6,202 nt of DNA from Pyramidobacter sp. Its GTDB lineage: Bacteria; Synergistota; Synergistia; Synergistales; Dethiosulfovibrionaceae. Each line of letters starts with the position of its first letter. Positions within the stretch are counted from its first letter, which is position 1. The notes beneath the pieces are model-generated. The model did no database searches, was not told the origin of the DNA, and saw only the letters and a program-made list of their open reading frames with translations. A program made the translations under genes and the position numbers. The stretch lies in the NCBI GenBank assembly GCA_017940445.1, contig JAGAYQ010000263.1, positions 1 to 6,202 of the forward strand. The letters run 5' to 3'. Shown here piece by piece: positions 1 through 5,724 of this stretch.

Positions 1-441
1 GTTCATGCGCGAAGCGTATTCCATCTTCGCGATCTCGTCGGCGTCCTTGCAGGCGCGCACATGATCGACGCAGGGAGACACGTTCACATACGCCGAAGCG
101 GCATGGTTCTCCTGGAGTTCGAGCAGGAACTCGGCCGCCAGGCGCTTGTCGATGCCCAGCGGCGCTTTGCGGTCGATCAGGGGCAGGCACTTGAGCGCGC
201 CGCGTTCGGAATCGTCGTAGGGAACGATGAACTCAGCTTCTACATGCGGCGCGACGAACAGCCGGTTCAAAAACAGCGCCGGCTTCTGCCCCTCGCGCAG
301 CAGCAGCGCCAGATAGCGCTCATTCGGATTGAAGCGGTCGCCGGTGAGGTACGTCAGCGTGAAAGGATCGCTGAGCAGCGCCTGCGACAGTCCGGCCGCC
401 TTCATGCTCGTCATGATCCGGTCGATGCGGGATTGATCCAT
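1..441 (-). CDS. M24 family Xaa-Pro peptidase, N-terminal part (runs off left edge)
   Basis: This is the first 147 residues of a protein that continues beyond base 1. It starts MDQSRIDRIMTSMKAAGLSQ and has the creatinase-type N-terminal fold pattern: 'ALLSDPFTLTYLTG' (21-34), a strand-rich middle, then 'VRACKDADEIAKMEYASRMN' (128-147). That last segment matches the linker-helix signature (R-x-x-K-D-x-x-E-I-x-x-M) that precedes the metal-binding pita-bread domain in aminopeptidase P and prolidase-like enzymes. Such enzymes cleave bonds next to proline in peptides in the cytoplasm, using two metal ions. The metal ligands lie outside the window, so activity cannot be judged. The ATG at 439-441 is preceded by AGGAGG (455-460) with a rather long 13 nt spacer. 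An in-frame TTG at 451-453 is too close to that site to be used. The family call is firm; prolidase versus aminopeptidase P is open. Confidence 0.85.
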   Translation of the reverse strand, partial: MDQSRIDRIMTSMKAAGLSQALLSDPFTLTYLTGDRFNPNERYLALLLREGQKPALFLNRLFVAPHVEAEFIVPYDDSERGALKCLPLIDRKAPLGIDKRLAAEFLLELQENHAASAYVNVSPCVDHVRACKDADEIAKMEYASRMN

Positions 442-610
442 TTTTCGGTTCAAACCTCCTGAAAAATCAAATTCAAAGCCGACACAAAGGCCCAAAGGAT
501 AAACGGGATAAAATCTTCATGGGGCTTTTGGGGGCACAATAAACCCAATATGCCGTTTTATGTTTTTAATGTCTTCGCGTCTTTATGCTTCGGTTGAGAA
601 TTATCACTTT
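442..610. other. Gene-free A+T-rich leader upstream of the M24 gene
   Basis: No coding frame here looks real. The stretch is more A+T-rich than the flanking genes and holds the M24 ribosome site (455-460). It also has G-rich runs around 521-535 (GGGGCTTTTGGGGGC) facing GCCCAAAG at 490-497, which could form a poor, interrupted stem. A promoter for the M24 gene must lie here or beyond, but I found no minus-strand -35/-10 pair with good spacing. Confidence 0.5.
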
Positions 611-612
611 TA

Positions 613-630
613 AGGAAACGCTGATTAAAT
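613..630 (+). repeat. Left terminal inverted repeat of the MITE-like element
   Basis: AGGAAACGCTGATTAAAT pairs with the inverted copy at 774-791 with one mismatch. The outer 13 bases (AGGAAACGCTGAT) are identical. Confidence 0.8.
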
Positions 631-773
631 CCCATTATGCAGAATTTAACGAGCGCACAGGAAACCTGAGAAAATGCGTCAGATCCGAAAAAACCTGTCC
701 GAAAGGGGCTCCGAAGGCGTACTCCCGTAGCGCCACCGGAGTTCCTCGGGCAGCGTTTCGCAGGAGATGACGT

Positions 774-791
774 ATTTTATCAGCGTTTCCT
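774..791 (-). repeat. Right terminal inverted repeat of the MITE-like element
   Basis: Read on the minus strand this is AGGAAACGCTGATAAAAT, the partner of 613-630. Its first base (791) with the TA at 792-793 forms the TAA stop of the GNAT gene. Confidence 0.8.
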
Positions 792-1075
792 TACACTTTT
801 TCCGCGTTCACGTCGGCGTATTCGGGCTTGCTCTCGAACAGCCGGCGCACGTAACTGCACTGCGGCACGATCTTTGCACCGCGCTCGAGCGCCGCCTGAG
901 CGACCGCGGCCACCAGGCGGCCGGCGATGCCCTGTCCGCCATAGGCCGGGTCTACCTCGGTGTGATATGCCGTCCACACCGGTCCGTTTTCGCGGCAGTC
1001 ACACTCGCCGATCAGCTTTTCGCCGTCGTAGGCAGCGCTGCGGCACTTGTCTTTTTCATAGACCACTTCGATCAT
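791..1075 (-). CDS. Small GNAT-family N-acetyltransferase (COG2388-like)
   Basis: A 94-residue protein of the short, one-domain GNAT group (YjdJ/COG2388-like). Such proteins bind acetyl-CoA; their substrates are mostly unknown. Visible family marks are 'HTEV' (38-41) after a strand, the acetyl-CoA pyrophosphate loop 'YGGQGIAGRL' (45-54), and 'PQCSYV' (71-76) near the end, followed by 'SKPEYADV', where these proteins normally finish. The loop usually begins with R or Q; here that place is G46. The ATG at 1075 follows AAAGGAGG with an 8 nt spacer, an ideal ribosome site. The stop codon TAA is made by the end of the mobile element at 611-793; the length still looks normal, so the protein is probably intact. 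It lies downstream of the LysR gene on the same strand with a 91 bp gap, so a shared transcript is possible but not required. Confidence 0.85.
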   Translation of the reverse strand: MIEVVYEKDKCRSAAYDGEKLIGECDCRENGPVWTAYHTEVDPAYGGQGIAGRLVAAVAQAALERGAKIVPQCSYVRRLFESKPEYADVNAEKV

Positions 1076-1094
1076 CTCGATCGCCTCCTTTGCT

Positions 1095-1147
1095 CAGGAA
1101 AACACCGATCCTATCGCATGATGCTGACGCTGACGAGCGTTTTCCTG
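1095..1147 (-). repeat. 9 bp inverted repeat in the leader of the GNAT gene
   Basis: CAGGAAAAC (1095-1103) and GTTTTCCTG (1139-1147) are perfect complements around a 35 nt loop. The loop contains the tandem GCTGACGCTGACG. The repeat sits just upstream of the GNAT ribosome site and just after the LysR stop. It could be a leader stem or a protein site. It lacks a T-run, so it is not a convincing terminator. Confidence 0.4.
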
Positions 1148-1153
1148 GAGTCC

Positions 1154-1159
1154 ATTGTA
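1154..1159 (-). promoter_or_regulatory. Possible -10 element for the GNAT gene
   Basis: On the minus strand this reads TACAAT within GTGATACAATGG, 8 bases after the LysR stop. It matches the -10 consensus at 5 of 6 positions, but no good -35 lies 16-18 bp upstream, so this is a weak call. Confidence 0.25.
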
Positions 1160-1166
1160 TCACGGT

Positions 1167-2036
1167 TTAAGGCAGACGGTCCGAGAATTCGATCAGCAGC
1201 TCGATGAACCGCTTCGCGGCGATCGACAGGCTGTTCCGGTCGCGCGAGATCACGCTGAGGCGGCGCAGCAGAGGCGGATCGAGCGGACGGATGGCGATGT
1301 CATAGTTCTGCTTGCGCAGCACCAGCTCCGGCAGGATGGTCACGCCGAGGCCGTGCTCCACCATCGAGAGGATGGAATAATCGTCGTGCATCGTCATGCG
1401 GACCTTCGGCTCGATCCCGGCGGCGCGAAAGGCGGCCAGCGGCTCGCTGTACACGCCCTCCTCAAGCAGCAGGAACGGTTCGTCCGCCAGGTCACTCAGC
1501 GTGACCGCCGCTTTTTTCGCCAAAGGATGGTCTTTGGGCAGACAGGCGCGATGCTCTCCCGTCTTGATGAAGCGAGCGTCCGTCCCGGGCACGGCGTCGG
1601 GCGTGACGAAGCCGAAATCAGCCTCGCCCGTGCGTACCCACTCGGGGATGGTCGTGTAGTCCCCCTGATGCACGACGAGCTGCACCTTCGGGTAACGCGC
1701 CCAGAATTCGCGGATCACCGGCGGCAGCCAGTGGCACGATACGCTCGAGATGGTGCCAATGCGAACGACGCCTTGTTCCAGCCCGCGGATCTCGCCGGCG
1801 ATGTTCTGCATCGCCCCAAACTGCGCCACGCTCGCGAGCACCGACGGCATCAGACGCTCGCCCTCGGGCGTCAGCCGCACGCCGTAGCGAGAGCGGAACA
1901 GCAGCTTGAATCCCAGCTCCGCCTCCAGCGACGCGATCATCTGGCTCATCGCCGGCTGCGTGTAGCCCATGATCTCGGCAGCGCGCGTAAAGCTGCCCAG
2001 CTCGGCGACTTTGGCAAGTGCCTGGTAGCGTTCCAT
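1167..2036 (-). CDS. LysR-type transcriptional regulator
   Basis: A 289-residue protein of usual LysR length. Residues 1-60 form the winged helix-turn-helix: 'LAKVAELGSFTRAAEIMGYT' (7-26), 'QPAMSQMIASLEAELGFKLL' (27-46), then 'FRSRYGVRLTPEGERL' (47-62). A linker helix follows, then the periplasmic-binding-like effector domain from about residue 90 ('VVRIGTISSVSCHWLPPVI'). The late motif 'SMVEHGLGVTILPELVL' is also typical of the family. These proteins bind DNA as tetramers and respond to a small ligand, which cannot be read from sequence here. The ATG at 2036 is preceded by AGGAGG with a 5 nt spacer. The gene is divergent from the PhzF-family gene, the classic arrangement in which a LysR protein controls itself and its neighbour. 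That gene is the best candidate target. Confidence 0.95.
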   Translation of the reverse strand: MERYQALAKVAELGSFTRAAEIMGYTQPAMSQMIASLEAELGFKLLFRSRYGVRLTPEGERLMPSVLASVAQFGAMQNIAGEIRGLEQGVVRIGTISSVSCHWLPPVIREFWARYPKVQLVVHQGDYTTIPEWVRTGEADFGFVTPDAVPGTDARFIKTGEHRACLPKDHPLAKKAAVTLSDLADEPFLLLEEGVYSEPLAAFRAAGIEPKVRMTMHDDYSILSMVEHGLGVTILPELVLRKQNYDIAIRPLDPPLLRRLSVISRDRNSLSIAAKRFIELLIEFSDRLP

Positions 2037-2059
2037 CGCGGCCTCCTCAAATAAGAATA

Positions 2060-2077
2060 TTGAATGCGAACATGCAA
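2060..2077. promoter_or_regulatory. Candidate LysR-protein operator (imperfect dyad)
   Basis: TTGAATG CGAA CATGCAA is an inverted repeat matching at 6 of 7 arm positions. It lies between the LysR start and the PhzF promoter, just upstream of that promoter's -35 (2087). That is where LysR activators usually bind. The role is inferred from place and symmetry only. Confidence 0.35.
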
Positions 2078-2086
2078 AATCTTCGT

Positions 2087-2115
2087 TTTACTTATTTCAA
2101 CGCTGAGTATATACT
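2087..2115 (+). promoter_or_regulatory. Promoter of the PhzF-family gene
   Basis: TTTACT (2087-2092), a 17 bp spacer, and TATACT (2110-2115) match the sigma-70-type consensus at 4 and 5 of 6 positions. The -10 lies inside a perfect 12 bp palindrome GAGTATATACTC (2105-2116), which could itself be a protein site. The leader to the ATG would be about 65 nt. Confidence 0.6.
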
Positions 2116-2132
2116 CGCCTCAGTCAAAATTC

Positions 2133-2155
2133 AAGCGGCGAGAGACCAGCCGCTT
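2133..2155 (+). repeat. Hairpin in the leader of the PhzF-family gene
   Basis: AAGCGGC (2133-2139) and GCCGCTT (2149-2155) form a perfect 7 bp stem with a 9 nt loop, 15 nt before the AAAGGAG ribosome site. No T-run follows, so it is not a plain terminator. It may stabilise the mRNA or be a binding site. Confidence 0.4.
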
Positions 2156-2186
2156 TCCGCTTTGATCCCGAAAGGAGTTTTTCATC

Positions 2187-2960
2187 ATGAAACAGTACGT
2201 CGTTGATGCGTTCACCGAGTCCGTCTTCCACGGGAATCAGGCCGCCGTCTGCGTTCTCGATTCCTGGCTGCCCGAAGAGCTGATGATGAACATCACGCTC
2301 GAGAACAACTTTTCCGAGACAGCGTTCACCGTCAAAGAAGGCGAAAAATATCATCTCCGCTGGTTCACCCCCGGCGGTGAGATCGACCTGTGCGGTCACG
2401 CCACGCTGGCAACCGCGTTCGTGCTGCTCAATCATTACGAGAAAGACGCGCCCCGCGTCGTCTTTTCGACCCTGTCGGGCGATCTGATCGTGACGAAAAA
2501 GGGCGACCTGTACGAGATGGAGTTCCCCGCGTACGACCTCAAGCCCGTCCCCGTCACCGAAGCGATGACCGAAGCGATCGGCGTGCGCCCGACGGCCGCG
2601 TTCATGGCGCGCGATCTGCTCTGCGTGCTGCCGAGTGAGGCCGACGTGCGGAACATGACGCCTGATTTGGAAAAGATCAAGACGATCGACGGTCTGCTGC
2701 TGCACGTCACCGCCCGCGGCGCCGACGTTGACTGCGTGTCGCGCAGCTTCGCGCCCAAGCTTTCGGTGCCGGAAGACCCGGTGTGCGGCTCCGGCCACTG
2801 CCACATCATCCCCTACTGGGCCGACGCGCTCGGCAAAGACGAGCTGGTCGCCTATCAGGCGTCGAAGCGCGGCGGGACGCTCTACTGCCGCCGCGAGGGC
2901 AGCAAGATCTTCATGGCCGGCAAGGCCGCGCTCTACTCCGTCGCCGAGCTGTTCGTGTAG
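2187..2960 (+). CDS. PhzF-family isomerase/epimerase-like protein
   Basis: A 257-residue protein of the PhzF/diaminopimelate-epimerase-like fold, made of two similar halves. The first half opens with 'YVVDAFTESVFHGNQAAVCVL' and carries 'NNFSETAFT' (40-48); E44 matches the catalytic glutamate of PhzF. 'TPGGEIDLCGHATLATA' (61-77) is the family's best-known signature. The second half has 'PEDPVCGSGHCHIIPYW' (195-211). In phenazine producers PhzF isomerises DHHA, but most genome members lie outside phenazine clusters and have unknown substrates. No other phenazine gene is present here, so phenazine synthesis should not be inferred. The ATG at 2187 follows AAAGGAG with a 9 nt spacer. The gene stands alone, divergent from the LysR gene, and was probably kept as that regulator's target. 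It is a little shorter than typical members (about 260-300), with all key motifs intact. Confidence 0.93.
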   Translation: MKQYVVDAFTESVFHGNQAAVCVLDSWLPEELMMNITLENNFSETAFTVKEGEKYHLRWFTPGGEIDLCGHATLATAFVLLNHYEKDAPRVVFSTLSGDLIVTKKGDLYEMEFPAYDLKPVPVTEAMTEAIGVRPTAAFMARDLLCVLPSEADVRNMTPDLEKIKTIDGLLLHVTARGADVDCVSRSFAPKLSVPEDPVCGSGHCHIIPYWADALGKDELVAYQASKRGGTLYCRREGSKIFMAGKAALYSVAELFV

Positions 2961-3134
2961 CGGGGACGCGTCTGCCGTTCACTTATTGCGATATAATCAT
3001 GCCAGGCCTTACATAAGCCGGTCTTCGGCGTGCTGGCGATAAAGAGGTCAAGCGCTTTTCGTGCTCAAAAACTGGTTACGTCTGCCTGCTGCTTCTGCGT
3101 CAATGACAAGCGCTGATCCAGCGCCGCTAAGCAA
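2961..3134 (+). other. Gene-poor gap after PhzF; possible small RNA unit
   Basis: No convincing protein frame is seen. A perfect TATAAT (2992-2997) lies 32 bases after the PhzF stop, but with no recognisable -35. About 140 bases later comes the strong hairpin at 3135-3170, with a T/C-rich plus-strand tail. A transcript of about 170 nt from roughly 3004 is therefore possible. Local stems could form from GCCGGTCTTCGGC (3017-3029). I recognise no known RNA family, so this may simply be the 3' region of PhzF. Confidence 0.25.
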
Positions 3135-3170
3135 ACGAGCCGCCTGGGGATCGTTCCCCGGGCGGCTCGT
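3135..3170. terminator. Strong hairpin between convergent genes, probable terminator of bioY and/or PhzF
   Basis: ACGAGCCGCC (3135-3144) pairs with GGCGGCTCGT (3161-3170). The stem continues through a T-G wobble and GGGGA/TCCCC to a 4 nt TCGT loop, about 16 pairs in all. On the minus strand it begins 25 bases after the bioY stop and is followed by TTGCTTAGC. On the plus strand it is followed by CTTCTCTCTCGCTCTC. Neither tail is a clean T-run, so termination strength is uncertain. Confidence 0.65.
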
Positions 3171-3195
3171 CTTCTCTCTCGCTCTCAAAATATTG

Positions 3196-3729
3196 TTATC
3201 GCAGCAGCGCCAGACGCTTTTTCAGCACGCGGCCGAACAGGATCGCGACAGCGGCCTTGGCCGAGTCGAGCGCCACAAACGGATACACCGCCGCGCGCAG
3301 CGCCTTTTCAAGCGGCAGCTTGGTGATCCAGATCAGCCACGTCGTGCCGAAAACATACAGCACGACCAGCCCCGCGAACATGCCCGCAAACTGTGCCAGC
3401 GCGCTGTGCGGATACCGGTCCACCGTCCAGCCGCTCAGCAGCGCCAGCGGCACAAAGCCGACAAGGAACCCGCCGGCAGGACGGAAGATCGCCCCGGGGC
3501 CGCCTGAAAAACCGGCAAACACCGGCAGCCCCGCAAATCCGATCAGCAGATACAGCACCACGGCAACCGTGCCGCGCCTCATCCCCAGCACCGCCACGCA
3601 GAGGAACACGCACAGCACCTGCAGCGAGATCGGCACCGGCCCGATCGGCACCATCACCGGTCCCAGCACGCACAGCAGCGCCGTCATCAGCGCCGTCGCC
3701 GTCATGTTCCTCAAACTCTCATGCGCCAT
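3196..3729 (-). CDS. bioY: Biotin transporter substrate-binding subunit BioY
   Basis: A 177-residue, very hydrophobic membrane protein with about six predicted helices, the size of BioY, the S component that binds biotin for an energy-coupling-factor (ECF) transporter. Family marks are 'GPVPISLQVLCVFL' (30-43), 'GLPVFAGFSGG' (67-77), 'RPAGGFLVGF' (83-92, where most members have PTGGYLIGF) and 'PFVALDSAKAAVA' (150-162). It needs ECF ATPases and a T component from elsewhere, or may act alone as some BioY proteins do; none are encoded nearby. The ATG at 3729 is preferred to an upstream in-frame one at 3927. The longer form would add 66 polar residues, translate across the promoter and operator, and start inside the alaX promoter region. 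AAGGA lies 11 nt before 3729. Control by the biotin repressor is strongly suggested by the half-sites upstream. Confidence 0.94.
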   Translation of the reverse strand: MAHESLRNMTATALMTALLCVLGPVMVPIGPVPISLQVLCVFLCVAVLGMRRGTVAVVLYLLIGFAGLPVFAGFSGGPGAIFRPAGGFLVGFVPLALLSGWTVDRYPHSALAQFAGMFAGLVVLYVFGTTWLIWITKLPLEKALRAAVYPFVALDSAKAAVAILFGRVLKKRLALLR

Positions 3730-3760
3730 CGTTCGATCAATCCTTTCTGGAGAACCGCAA

Positions 3761-3844
3761 ATTGTCACCATCAAATTTTCGATTGTCACATCATACGCGC
3801 GCACCGATCGATTGTCAACATCATTTTGCGAAAATGGTGACAAT
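3761..3844. promoter_or_regulatory. Array of four BirA-like half-sites over the bioY promoter
   Basis: ATTGTCACCAT (3761-3771), ATTGTCACAT (3782-3791) and ATTGTCAACAT (3811-3821) are direct copies, and ATGGTGACAAT (3834-3844) is an inverted copy. The last two form a dyad, TTGTCAAC-N16-GGTGACAA (3812-3843). This fits the known BirA operator form TTGTnAAC-N14 to N16-GTTnACAA with one arm mismatch. The dyad covers the bioY -35 and upstream DNA, another half-site covers the -10, and the last lies just inside the transcript. Repression of bioY by biotin-bound BirA is the natural reading. The extra direct half-sites are unusual. Confidence 0.7.
3790..3818 (-). promoter_or_regulatory. Promoter of bioY
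   Basis: On the minus strand TTGACA (3818-3813), exactly 17 bp, then TATGAT (3795-3790): a consensus -35 and a 5-of-6 -10. Transcription would start near 3783, giving a leader of about 54 nt. Both hexamers overlap the ATTGTCA half-sites, as expected of a repressed promoter. Confidence 0.8.
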
Positions 3845-3876
3845 TCATTTTCGCGCGTAGTTTTTCCAGAATCAGC

Positions 3877-3905
3877 TTGAGCGCGGCGCACAAACGTGGG
3901 ATAAT
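3877..3905 (+). promoter_or_regulatory. Promoter of the alaX-hydrolase pair
   Basis: TTGAGC (3877-3882), 17 bp, GATAAT (3900-3905). The start would be near 3912, leaving a leader of about 33 nt with AAAGGA (3929-3934) as ribosome site. The leader is too short for a T-box or riboswitch. The promoter lies outside the BirA-like array, 33 bp from its edge. Confidence 0.65.
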
Positions 3906-3944
3906 CCCGCCGTACACATCCGCACACGAAAGGAATTCATCAGC

Positions 3945-5120
3945 ATGGACGACAAAAACGAACTGTTTTATCAGCAGCCTTATGTAAAGGAATTCGACGC
4001 CGTCGTGACCGGCTGCGTTCAGGGAAAAAACGGCTGGGAAGTGACGCTCGATCATACCGCGTTCTATCCCGAAGGCGGCGGCCAGCTCGCCGACGGCGGA
4101 AAACTGGGCGACGCAACAGTGAGCGACACGCGCCACAAGGACGGGCACATCGTCCACTTCTGCGACAAGCCGCTTGAAGTCGGCAGCACCGTGCACGGCA
4201 TCCTCGACTGGACAAGACGCTTCGACCACATGCAGGCGCACTCGGGCGAGCACATCGTCTCCGGCCTCATCCACAAAAAATACGGCTACGACAACGTCGG
4301 TTTCCACATGGCCGCCGACCGCGTCACGGTCGATTTCGACGGCCTGCTGAACGAAGAGCAGCTCGCCGAGCTTGAGCGCGAAGCCAACGAAGCCATCTGG
4401 GCCAACACGCCCGTCTCGGTCGCCTTTCCTTCGGCCGAAGAGCTGGCGGCGCTCGAATACCGCAGCAAGAAGGAACTGAGCGGCGAAGTGCGCATCGTCA
4501 CGTTCCCCGGCGTCGACGTCTGCGCCTGCTGCGGCACGCATGTGATGCGCACGGGCGAAGTGGGACAGATCAAATTCCTGTCGATGAGCCATTACAAAGG
4601 CGGCGTTCGGATCGAAATGCTCTGCGGGCGTCTGGCGATGGAGGACGCAGCAAAGAAGAACGAGCAGCAGCGCGAGCTGTGCCAGATGTTCTCCGCCAAG
4701 CCTTACGAGCTCGTCGACGCCGTGAAGAAATACGTGACCGAAAGCGAAGCCAAGGACGCCCGCGTCGCCGAGCTGACGCAGCGCTACTTTGACGGCAAGC
4801 TCGAGGCGCACGCTGCATTCGACGGCCTCGTCATGGAGTTCGAAGACGGCTTCAAGACCAGCGAGATGCGCAAATACTGCGACGCCCTCGTGACTAGCGG
4901 CAAAGCCCGCGTCGCGGCCTGCTTCTCCCCCGCCGAAGCAAACGGCAAGAGCGGCTTCAGCTACGTCATGTGCAGCCGCGCCTGCGACATGCGCGAAGCC
5001 AGCAAAGCGCTCAACAAACAGCTGAACGGCCGCGGCGGCGGCGATCCCACGCTTGTGCAGGGCAGTTTCTTCGCGCTGCGGGCAGAGATCGAGGCAGCCC
5101 TGACGGAGCTATTCAAGTAA
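3945..5120 (+). CDS. alaX: Alanyl-tRNA editing protein AlaX (long form with DHHA1 domain)
   Basis: A 391-residue cytoplasmic protein resembling the editing and C-terminal parts of alanyl-tRNA synthetase without the aminoacylation domain. Free AlaX proteins hydrolyse Ser-tRNA(Ala) or Gly-tRNA(Ala), protecting translation from mischarged tRNA. The N-terminal barrel has 'HTAFYPEGGGQLADGG' (37-52). The zinc-binding editing site is 'HSGEH' (H99, H103) plus 'CCGTH' (C195, H199), so all four metal ligands are present. A coiled middle (about 230-300) leads to a DHHA1-type C-terminal domain with 'GRGGGDPTLVQG' (362-373), the glycine-rich signature. Domain order and length fit the long AlaX class. AAAGGA precedes the ATG with a 10 nt spacer. 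It appears to head a two-gene unit with the hydrolase just downstream. Which mischarged amino acid is preferred cannot be told from this alone. Confidence 0.93.
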   Translation: MDDKNELFYQQPYVKEFDAVVTGCVQGKNGWEVTLDHTAFYPEGGGQLADGGKLGDATVSDTRHKDGHIVHFCDKPLEVGSTVHGILDWTRRFDHMQAHSGEHIVSGLIHKKYGYDNVGFHMAADRVTVDFDGLLNEEQLAELEREANEAIWANTPVSVAFPSAEELAALEYRSKKELSGEVRIVTFPGVDVCACCGTHVMRTGEVGQIKFLSMSHYKGGVRIEMLCGRLAMEDAAKKNEQQRELCQMFSAKPYELVDAVKKYVTESEAKDARVAELTQRYFDGKLEAHAAFDGLVMEFEDGFKTSEMRKYCDALVTSGKARVAACFSPAEANGKSGFSYVMCSRACDMREASKALNKQLNGRGGGDPTLVQGSFFALRAEIEAALTELFK

Positions 5121-5121
5121 A

Positions 5122-5721
5122 ATGACCAAAGCTCTGCTCTACGTTCACGGCATGGGCGGCAGCGCCGCCGAGACGGAGCAGTTCGCGTCACTGTGCCCAA
5201 ACTATGAGGTCATCGGCGCGGAAATAGCCGACTTCACGCCGTGGGGAGCGCGCGAGCCCATCCGTTCTGCGTTCCGCTCGCTGCACCGGCAGCATCACAG
5301 CGTTTCGCTGCTGGCAAACAGCATCGGCGCCTATTTTTCGATGCTTGCCCTCAGCGGCGAACCCGTGGAAAAAGCGTTTTTCATCTCGCCTGTCGTCGAC
5401 ATGGAGGGTCTTATCCTCAACATGATGGCGTCCGCAGGGATCACAGAAAACGAACTGCGTGTGCAGAAAGAGATCACCGTCAGCGGCACGGCGCTGTCAT
5501 GGGATTATCTCAGCTGGGTGCGCGCTCACCCGGTACGCTGGGACATCCCCACTCAGATTTTGTACGCCGAAAATGACGCACTCATCCCGCGCAGCACGAT
5601 CGACGCCTTTATCGCCGCGCACGGAGCCGGTCTGACCGTCATGCCCGGCGGCGAGCACTGGTTCCACACGATCGAACAGTTGGATTTTCTGTCGGGATGG
5701 CTCGCCAGGGTCACATCCTGA
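5122..5721 (+). CDS. Small alpha/beta-hydrolase fold protein
   Basis: A 199-residue soluble hydrolase-like protein. It opens with 'KALLYVHGMGGSAAETEQF' (3-21), where H9-G10 is the oxyanion-hole motif. The nucleophile elbow is 'LLANSIGAYFSM' (63-74) with S67; the usual first glycine of G-x-S-x-G is alanine here. D152 in 'LYAENDALIP' and H179 in 'MPGGEHWFH' complete a plausible Ser-Asp-His triad, so it is likely active as an esterase or related hydrolase on an unknown substrate. No signal peptide or large lid is present. Its ATG follows the alaX stop by one base (TAA A ATG), and the nearest Shine-Dalgarno-like GGAG (5105-5108) is 13 nt away, so translation is probably coupled to alaX. Whether it has any part in tRNA quality control is unknown. 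Confidence 0.85.
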   Translation: MTKALLYVHGMGGSAAETEQFASLCPNYEVIGAEIADFTPWGAREPIRSAFRSLHRQHHSVSLLANSIGAYFSMLALSGEPVEKAFFISPVVDMEGLILNMMASAGITENELRVQKEITVSGTALSWDYLSWVRAHPVRWDIPTQILYAENDALIPRSTIDAFIAAHGAGLTVMPGGEHWFHTIEQLDFLSGWLARVTS

Positions 5722-5724
5722 TGA

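Larger units (their letters stand above)
611..793. mobile_element. MITE-like non-autonomous transposable element, ~179 bp plus TA target duplication
   Basis: The ends are AGGAAACGCTGATTAAAT (613-630) and, on the other strand, AGGAAACGCTGATAAAAT (791 back to 774), 17 of 18 matching. Each end is flanked by TA (611-612 and 792-793). Symmetry stops just outside, so TA is the likely target duplication, as in IS630/Tc1-mariner elements (family link inferred). No transposase reading frame fits inside. The interior has a compound hairpin: CTCCG (709-713) with CGGAG (737-741), and GGCG (716-719) with CGCC (731-734). Sub-terminal echoes of the ends occur as AGGAAACCTGA (659-669) and CAGCGTTTC (751-759). 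Bases 622-644 recur exactly, inverted, near 5744-5766, which supports a repeated element. The right end overlaps the stop codon of the GNAT gene. Confidence 0.75.

Noticed and set aside
61..462. Plus-strand frame of 133 codons at the left edge
   Set aside because: It is the antisense shadow of the M24 peptidase gene, which has clear family motifs and a ribosome site.
585..770. Small plus-strand frame within the mobile element
   Set aside because: It spans the left end and interior hairpin, has no good ribosome site and no recognisable domain. It is unlikely to be a protein.
1155..2054. Long plus-strand open frame (299 codons) opposite the LysR gene
   Set aside because: It is antisense to a clear LysR-family protein and its translation is rich in R, H, Q and A with no family pattern. 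It is a GC-driven shadow.
2187..2960. Phenazine biosynthesis cluster
   Set aside because: Only the PhzF-like gene is present. Family members commonly occur alone with other roles.
3730..3927. Upstream in-frame start that would extend BioY by 66 residues
   Set aside because: The extension is polar, absent from the family, and would be translated through the promoter and half-site array.
3906..3944. T-box or riboswitch in the alaX leader
   Set aside because: The leader from the best promoter is only about 33 nt, with no room for such a structure.
3786..4811. Long minus-strand open frame (341 codons) opposite alaX
   Set aside because: It covers the bioY operator, the alaX promoter and most of alaX. 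The translation is low-complexity in H, V, A and R and lacks a ribosome site.
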